From Saccharothrix luteola (lineage in GTDB: Bacteria > Actinomycetota > Actinomycetes > Mycobacteriales > Pseudonocardiaceae): a stretch of DNA of 64,000 nucleotides. The DNA lies in contig NZ_JAJHUO010000001.1 of the NCBI RefSeq assembly GCF_020859565.1, positions 304,728 through 368,727 of the forward strand, given 5' to 3'. Shown here piece after piece: positions 59,281 through 64,000 of the stretch. Position numbers and translations under genes: made by a program. The stretch's first letter is position 1; every line of letters starts with the position of its first letter. Below the pieces are notes generated by a model. The model was not told the DNA's origin. It ran no database searches and saw only the letters and a program-made list of their open reading frames with translations.

Positions 59281-61749
59281 CTATATCGGCGATCGACTCC
59301 GCGAGCCGATAACACCCGACACGGACGCGTTGGCGCAGCGGAGCACCCGCGGGTGCAGCAAAGCGGTCGGGTCGTGCAGCCTCTCCGACGTGCGCACGAT
59401 GAAGTGGTGCGCTTCGCCGGCGGTCAGCGAGACGAGCATGTCGTCCACGACCGCGTCGGCGGCCACCTTGTCGGCCAGCAGGGCGATGTCGCGGACGTAC
59501 GACGTGGCTCGCACGTCGACGCGGTACCCACCGGCAACGAGTGTGACGGTAGCCGTGAACGGTGCCGGGTCGTAGCGGAGGTCGAGGTCTTCGCCGAACA
59601 GGTGGTGAGCGCGGACACCACCGGCGATCGCGACCAGCACTTCGCTCTTCGGGTCGGTGGGCGCGAGGAGGTCGTCGGGCAAGTCCAGCGACGCGGTCGA
59701 CCGAGGCGCCACCCTCAGCCGCAGCTCGGCGGTGGCCGACACCGCGCCGGCAAAGTCCTGTCGGGTCACGCGCACCGCACCCGCCCAGGGCTCGTCGTGG
59801 TCGTTGATCGCGACCAGGGTGGGCCTTCCCTCGCGGGGCTGGACGGTCAGCAGGCGTGGTGCGAACGCGTGCCGTAGGGCGTAGTAGAGGGGTTTGGGGC
59901 GCTCGTCGCTGTCGATGGCGGCCCATGAGGTGACCGGCCAGCAGTCGTTGAGCTGCCAGACGAGGGCTCCCGCGGTCCGAGGCCACCAGGAGCGGTAGTG
60001 CTCGATGCCGAAGGCCACCGCGCGGGCCTGGTTCAGCTGGGTCGCCCAGTGCCACTGCTCGAAGTCGGCGGGAACCGGCAGGTGGGGCGCGAGGCCGCGC
60101 TCCAGTTTGCCGTTGCCGTCTTCGGCTTTCTGGTGGACCAGGAACGAGGGCGAGGTGGGTGTCAACGGGTCGTCGTGCACCCATCGGGTGAGGGTGGCCC
60201 AGGTGGGTGGTCCCTGGAAGCCGAACTCGGCGCAGAACCGCAGGACGTGGTCGCGGTAGTGCGTGTAATCCAGGGCGTTCCAGACGCCCCAGACGTGGCT
60301 GCTGCCGTGGTTGGGATCGTCGGGCGACACGCCGTCGGGGCCGTGCGGGCTGCCCGGCGCGTAGGGGCGGGTGGGGTCGAGTTCCGCGACGATGCCGGGC
60401 AACAGGTCGGTGTAGTAGCCGATGCCCCAGCTCCGCCCTTCGAGGCCGTCCTTCCACCCCCAGTCCGTGTAGGCGGGGAGGGTTTCGTTGTTGCCGTTCC
60501 ACAGCACGAGTGACGGGCGGGAGACCAGGCGGGTGACGTTCTCCCGGGCCTCGGCCTCGACCTCCCCGCGCAGCGGCTCCTCCTCGGCGTAGAAGGCGCA
60601 GGCGAACGGGAAGTCCTGCCACACCATCACGCCGCGTTCGTCGCAGGCGTCGTAGAAATCGTCGGTCTCGTAGATGCCGCCGCCCCACACCCGCAGCATG
60701 TTCATGTTGGCGTCGACGGCCTGGTCGATCCGGCGGGCGAGCCGCTCGGGGGTGACCCGGGTGAGGAAGTGGTCGTCCGGGATCCAGTTGGCGCCCTTGG
60801 CGAAGACCCGCTTGCCGTTGATGACGAAGGTGAACGGGGTGCCGTGCTCGTCCGGTTCGGTGTGGACGGTGACGGTGCGGAACCCGATCCGGCGGCGCAC
60901 GGAGTCCACCGGCCGCCCATCGGCCACCAGCTCGACGGTCAGGTCGTAGAGCGGGTGGTCACCGTGCCCGACCGGCCACCACAACCGCGCGTCCGGCACG
61001 AGCACGGTGACGTGCGCGTCGTCGCCGGTGACCACCACCCGTTCCGCGCGGTCGCCGACGGTGGCCACCACGGTGTAGTCGCGATCCGCGGCGCGGTCCA
61101 GCGCCAGGTGCACGTCGACGCGGCCGGTGCCGTCCGCGTCCACGGTGACGAGGGGGCGCACCGCGGTCAGTCGGGCGGTGTCCCAGCGTTCCAGCCGCAC
61201 GGGTTTCCACAGGCCCGCGGTCTGCAGGTCGGGTCCCCAGTCCCAGCCGAAGGAGCACGCCATCTTGCGGATCGCGTTGTACGGGTGCGGGTAGGCCCGC
61301 TGGCGCCAACCGAGTTCGACCTCCGCCTGCTCGGCGTGGGCGAGCGCGGACCGCAGCGTCACCGTCAGGTCGTTGTCGCCGTCGCGCAGGGATCGCCCGA
61401 CGTCGAAGCGGTAGCCGCGGTGCATGTTGGCGGTGTGGCCGAGCACGTCGCCGTTCAACTCGACGGTGGCGACGGTGTCGATGCCGTCGAAGACCAGGTC
61501 CACCCGCTCACCGGCACGCGGCGCCTCCGCCCGGAACGTCGTCGAGTACCGCCAGTCGACGCGGTGCATCCAGGTCAGCGCGGCCTCGTTGCCGTCCAGG
61601 TACGGGTCCGGGATGAGGTTCGCGGCCATCAGGTCGAGATGGGTGCTGCCCGGGACCCGGGCGGGCACGTCGTGGTCGACGAGAGCCCCCGGCACCGGGC
61701 CTCCCACCGCGCGCACGCACCAGCCGTCGTGCAGGTCCGAGCGCGTCAT
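59281..61749 (-). CDS. beta-mannosidase (GH2)
   Basis: An 822-residue GH2 enzyme. The N-terminal sugar-binding domain starts DLHDGWCVRAVGG and includes DLVFDGIDTVATVELNG; HPYNAIRKMACSFGWDWGPDLQTAGLW is a hallmark of beta-mannosidases. The acid/base Glu is in LVLWNGNNETLP, the nucleophile in VLRFCAEFGFQGPPTW. No signal peptide is present, so it cleaves imported manno-oligosaccharides. It diverges from a binding lipoprotein, with shared operator-like repeats between. The ATG before TRSDLHD is used; an earlier in-frame start is less likely. Confidence 0.92.
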   Translation of the reverse strand: MTRSDLHDGWCVRAVGGPVPGALVDHDVPARVPGSTHLDLMAANLIPDPYLDGNEAALTWMHRVDWRYSTTFRAEAPRAGERVDLVFDGIDTVATVELNGDVLGHTANMHRGYRFDVGRSLRDGDNDLTVTLRSALAHAEQAEVELGWRQRAYPHPYNAIRKMACSFGWDWGPDLQTAGLWKPVRLERWDTARLTAVRPLVTVDADGTGRVDVHLALDRAADRDYTVVATVGDRAERVVVTGDDAHVTVLVPDARLWWPVGHGDHPLYDLTVELVADGRPVDSVRRRIGFRTVTVHTEPDEHGTPFTFVINGKRVFAKGANWIPDDHFLTRVTPERLARRIDQAVDANMNMLRVWGGGIYETDDFYDACDERGVMVWQDFPFACAFYAEEEPLRGEVEAEARENVTRLVSRPSLVLWNGNNETLPAYTDWGWKDGLEGRSWGIGYYTDLLPGIVAELDPTRPYAPGSPHGPDGVSPDDPNHGSSHVWGVWNALDYTHYRDHVLRFCAEFGFQGPPTWATLTRWVHDDPLTPTSPSFLVHQKAEDGNGKLERGLAPHLPVPADFEQWHWATQLNQARAVAFGIEHYRSWWPRTAGALVWQLNDCWPVTSWAAIDSDERPKPLYYALRHAFAPRLLTVQPREGRPTLVAINDHDEPWAGAVRVTRQDFAGAVSATAELRLRVAPRSTASLDLPDDLLAPTDPKSEVLVAIAGGVRAHHLFGEDLDLRYDPAPFTATVTLVAGGYRVDVRATSYVRDIALLADKVAADAVVDDMLVSLTAGEAHHFIVRTSERLHDPTALLHPRVLRCANASVSGVIGSRSRSPI

Positions 61750-61797
61750 GGTGGCCCGCCTTCCGTTGGTCGACGTCGACACAGGAGGTCGGAGTGA

Positions 61798-61826
61798 TAG
61801 TTACTCAGGCAGGCGAAGTAAGTCAA
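61798..61826 (-). promoter_or_regulatory. probable promoter/operator of the beta-mannosidase gene
   Basis: Minus strand: a TTGACT -35 and, after 17 bases, TAACTA as a possible -10. The spacer starts with TACTT, part of ACTTACTTCGCC, which matches the motif in the opposite promoter. On the plus strand the far end reads TTACTCAGGCA, so two motif copies face each other (TTACT and AGTAA, 11 bases apart). Confidence 0.45.
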
Positions 61827-61892
61827 CAGCGGCAGGCTCACCCCTGCGGACGCCTGTTGAGACGGTACGAGCGGATGCGTGCGTTTCGCCTA

Positions 61893-61920
61893 TTGACGGC
61901 TTACTTAGGCAACTTAATAT
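61893..61920 (+). promoter_or_regulatory. promoter and operator of the binding-lipoprotein gene
   Basis: TTGACG and TAATAT separated by 16 bases form a good promoter in this high-GC setting. The spacer contains TTACTTAGGCA, which repeats TTACTCAGGCA located exactly 100 bases upstream. A repressor on this site would block polymerase directly. The GTG start of the lipoprotein gene is about 60 bases downstream. Confidence 0.55.
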
Positions 61921-61978
61921 TGGCTGCCGCAGACTCGTGTCATGACATGACCGCGAGCAGCACGTCAAGGAGGACGTC

Positions 61979-63664
61979 GTGACGGTGCCGAGGAGTCCTC
62001 ACGCGGGTGCGCGCGCCGCGATCGCCCTGCTCGCCGCCGCGGTGATGGCAGCGGCTTGCGGATCGTCGGACACGCCCGCCGGGTCGGACAGCTCCACCCT
62101 GGTGGCGTACACCGGTCAGTCAGGCGACTACCAGATCAACTTCAACCCGTACGCGCCGACCAACATCGGCGGGACCGGGACGATCTTCCAGACCCTGTTC
62201 TTCTACAACATCGTCGGCGACGCCGAACCGACGCCGAGGCTGGCTACCGACTTCACCTGGAACGCCGACGGCACGCAACTCTCCATCACCCTCCGGGACG
62301 GCGTGAACTGGTCCGACGGCACCGAGTTCACCGCCGCCGACGTCGTGTTCACGCTCGACATGATCAGCAGGAACAAGGGCATGAACAGCACCGGCTACGC
62401 CGGTCGCGCCGAGGCCGTCGACGACACGCACGTGGTCATCACCTTCGACCGGCCGTCGTTCGCGGACGGACCGTCGATCCTCGGCAAGACGTACGTGGTG
62501 CCCGCGCACAAGTGGAAGGACATCGCCGATCCGGCGGTCACCCCGATGGCGGACCCGATCGGCACCGGCCCGTACCTGCTGGAGGAGTTCAAGCCACAGG
62601 CGTACACGCTCAAGGCCAACCCCACCTACTGGGGAGGCGAGCCCGCCGTCAAGAAGATCCGCTACCTCGCCCTGTCCGGCAACCAGGCCGGCGCCGCCGC
62701 GCTCAAGGCCGGGCAGGTCGACTGGCAGACCGGACCCGTGCCCGACCTGAAGGACGTCGAGCGGAACTACCCCGGCTACCGCTCCGTCATCACCCCCGTG
62801 AACCAGATCGCGCTGGTCACGTGCGGCAACACCACCCTGGGCTGCCAGGGTCCCCAGACCGACCCGGCCGTGCGGCAGGCGATCTACCACGCCATCGACC
62901 GGACCCAGCTCAACGCGCTGGCGTTCGAGAACACCGGCAGCGACATCTCACCGAGCTTCCTGCTACCCGACCGGGACAGCGCCCTCATCTCCGACCGGCT
63001 GCACGACCGGACCGCCCCGATGCGACCCGACCAGGGCAAGGCCCAGCAGCTCCTGGAGAACGCGGGTTACGCCAAGGGCTCCGACGGCATCTACGCCAGG
63101 AACGGCGAGCCGGTGTCGCTGACGCTGAGCACCGTCGCCGGCTGGACCGACTACATCACGGCGGCCGACACCATGGGACAGCAACTGCGGCGAGCCGGCA
63201 TCGAGGTCACCGTGCAGCAGGTGTCCTGGAACGAGTTCGTCGACGCACGGGACCGCGGCACCTACCAGTTGATCATCGACTCGCTCTACCAAGGCCCGGC
63301 ACCGGACCCCTTCTACCTCTACAACTACTTCTACAGCACCGCGCAGACCGCCGCGGTCGGCGCCAAACCCGGCCCGAACGTCAGCCGGTTCTCCGACCCG
63401 CAGGTCGACCAGGCCCTCGACGCGCTCAAGCTCGTCAACCCCACCGACACCGCCGCGCGGCAGCCTCACCTGGAGACGATCCAGACCCGCATCGAGCAGG
63501 CGATGCCCTACATCCCGGTCCTCACCCAGGGCACGATCAGCATCTACCGCGACGCCAAGTTCACCGGCTGGCCCACGAACAGCGACCTGTACGCCTTCCC
63601 CGCGGTCTGGGCCCACCCCGACCACGCGGAGATCATCCTGCGTCTCAAGCCCACCGGCCGGTGA
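61979..63664 (+). CDS. family-5 (oligopeptide/oligosaccharide) substrate-binding lipoprotein
   Basis: A 561-residue family-5 solute-binding lipoprotein. The signal peptide ends in VMAAACGSS, lipidated Cys near residue 27. Family blocks include WNADGTQLSITLRDGVNWSDGTEFTAADVVFTLDM, GTGPYLLEEF, ANPTYWGG and RQAIYHAIDRTQLN. Though named for peptides, several members bind manno- or cello-oligosaccharides, which the divergent beta-mannosidase supports. Its permease and ATPase genes are not in the window; downstream lies a convergent ROK gene. GTG start with AAGGAGG seven bases before. Confidence 0.9.
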   Translation: MTVPRSPHAGARAAIALLAAAVMAAACGSSDTPAGSDSSTLVAYTGQSGDYQINFNPYAPTNIGGTGTIFQTLFFYNIVGDAEPTPRLATDFTWNADGTQLSITLRDGVNWSDGTEFTAADVVFTLDMISRNKGMNSTGYAGRAEAVDDTHVVITFDRPSFADGPSILGKTYVVPAHKWKDIADPAVTPMADPIGTGPYLLEEFKPQAYTLKANPTYWGGEPAVKKIRYLALSGNQAGAAALKAGQVDWQTGPVPDLKDVERNYPGYRSVITPVNQIALVTCGNTTLGCQGPQTDPAVRQAIYHAIDRTQLNALAFENTGSDISPSFLLPDRDSALISDRLHDRTAPMRPDQGKAQQLLENAGYAKGSDGIYARNGEPVSLTLSTVAGWTDYITAADTMGQQLRRAGIEVTVQQVSWNEFVDARDRGTYQLIIDSLYQGPAPDPFYLYNYFYSTAQTAAVGAKPGPNVSRFSDPQVDQALDALKLVNPTDTAARQPHLETIQTRIEQAMPYIPVLTQGTISIYRDAKFTGWPTNSDLYAFPAVWAHPDHAEIILRLKPTGR

Positions 63665-63670
63665 ACCCGG

Positions 63671-64000
63671 TCAGGGCGACCCGGCCGCCCCGGCGGCTAC
63701 CAGGCGGGCGTCCTCCTCGGAGCGGCCGATGCCGAGGGTCAGCTCGCTCTGCAGGACGAGGACCGCCCCGCCGATCGCCGCGGCGTCGGCCCCGTTGACC
63801 GACGGCACCACCCGAACCGGGTGCGCCCGCCGGGCGAACAACCGCCGGTCCAGCTCCTGCTGGATGACCGCCTGGTAGATCGATCCGGCCACCGCGAAGC
63901 TCTGCCCGGCCAGCACGATCGCGTCCAGGTCGAACAGGACCGCCACGGTGACCGCGGCGTGACCGAGGTAGCGCGCCGACCGCTCGACGAGTTCACGCGC
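63671..64000 (-). CDS. ROK-family protein, C-terminal part (cut by window end)
   Basis: The last 109 residues of a ROK-family protein run off the window edge. ARELVERSARYLGHAAVTVAVLFDLDAIVLAG and PSVNGADAAAIGGAVLVLQSEL match the C-terminal region of ROK transcriptional regulators or glucokinases. The missing N-terminus decides which; placement beside mannoside genes favours a regulator. It ends 6 bp after the convergent lipoprotein gene. Confidence 0.8.
   Translation of the reverse strand, partial: ARELVERSARYLGHAAVTVAVLFDLDAIVLAGQSFAVAGSIYQAVIQQELDRRLFARRAHPVRVVPSVNGADAAAIGGAVLVLQSELTLGIGRSEEDARLVAAGAAGSP

Overview
The window is high-GC DNA from a filamentous actinomycete. Third codon positions are strongly G/C, GTG starts and 4-bp ATGA/GTGA overlaps are frequent, and eukaryotic-type Ser/Thr kinases, a secreted cellulase and a discrete-enzyme natural-product cluster are present. 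A Pseudonocardiales-type genome (Saccharothrix, Lentzea or Actinosynnema relatives) is my best guess from gene content; this is inference, since no rRNA or housekeeping marker lies here.

Layout. 0.1-6.5 kb: an alpha-glucoside uptake and hydrolysis operon (binding lipoprotein, two permeases, GH13 glucosidase; minus strand) divergent from a ROK repressor. 6.4-10.5 kb: a gene remnant, an MFS exporter, two overlapping MEDS-domain signalling genes (MEDS-STAS and MEDS-ATPase) and a reductase remnant. 10.5-20.1 kb: a sugar-acid operon (GntR/FadR regulator, SDR, galactonate dehydratase, KDPG-type aldolase, KDG kinase) divergent from a GH35 beta-galactosidase; downstream of the latter are wrecked sugar-ABC genes and a cellulase-like hydrolase. 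20.1-22.3 kb: a truncated TetR gene, a small membrane protein and a serine hydrolase.

22.7-53.4 kb: a biosynthetic gene cluster made entirely of discrete or didomain proteins. It holds a heterodimeric ABC exporter, the 4-hydroxyphenylglycine enzymes (HmaS, Hmo, HpgT), an alpha-ketoacid-dehydrogenase-like E1 alpha/beta pair without E2, a phytanoyl-CoA-type dioxygenase, an esterase, four adenylate-forming ligases, three stand-alone ACPs plus three PCP-bearing proteins, three condensation-type proteins, a FabF-type ketosynthase, two KAS III-fold proteins with altered active sites, three thioesterases and a glycosyltransferase. The genes form four transcription units with short divergent regions that contain perfect palindromes. 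I do not recognise the product. A glycosylated arylglycine- or aroyl-containing amide with a short ketide part is the most economical guess.

53.5-57.4 kb: two tandem receptor-like Ser/Thr kinases with seven-bladed WD40 domains. 57.6-64 kb: a CBM2-GH5 cellulase preceded by a near-perfect CebR/CelR box, a GH2 beta-mannosidase divergent from an oligosaccharide/peptide-type binding lipoprotein, and the 3' end of a ROK gene.

Sequence quality. Three stretches of nearly pure C or G (window start, 3.8 kb inside the binding-protein gene, 57.5 kb) look like base-calling or assembly artefacts, and two sugar permease genes plus a binding-protein gene near 17-19 kb carry deletions or a frameshift. Treat gene integrity in those places cautiously.
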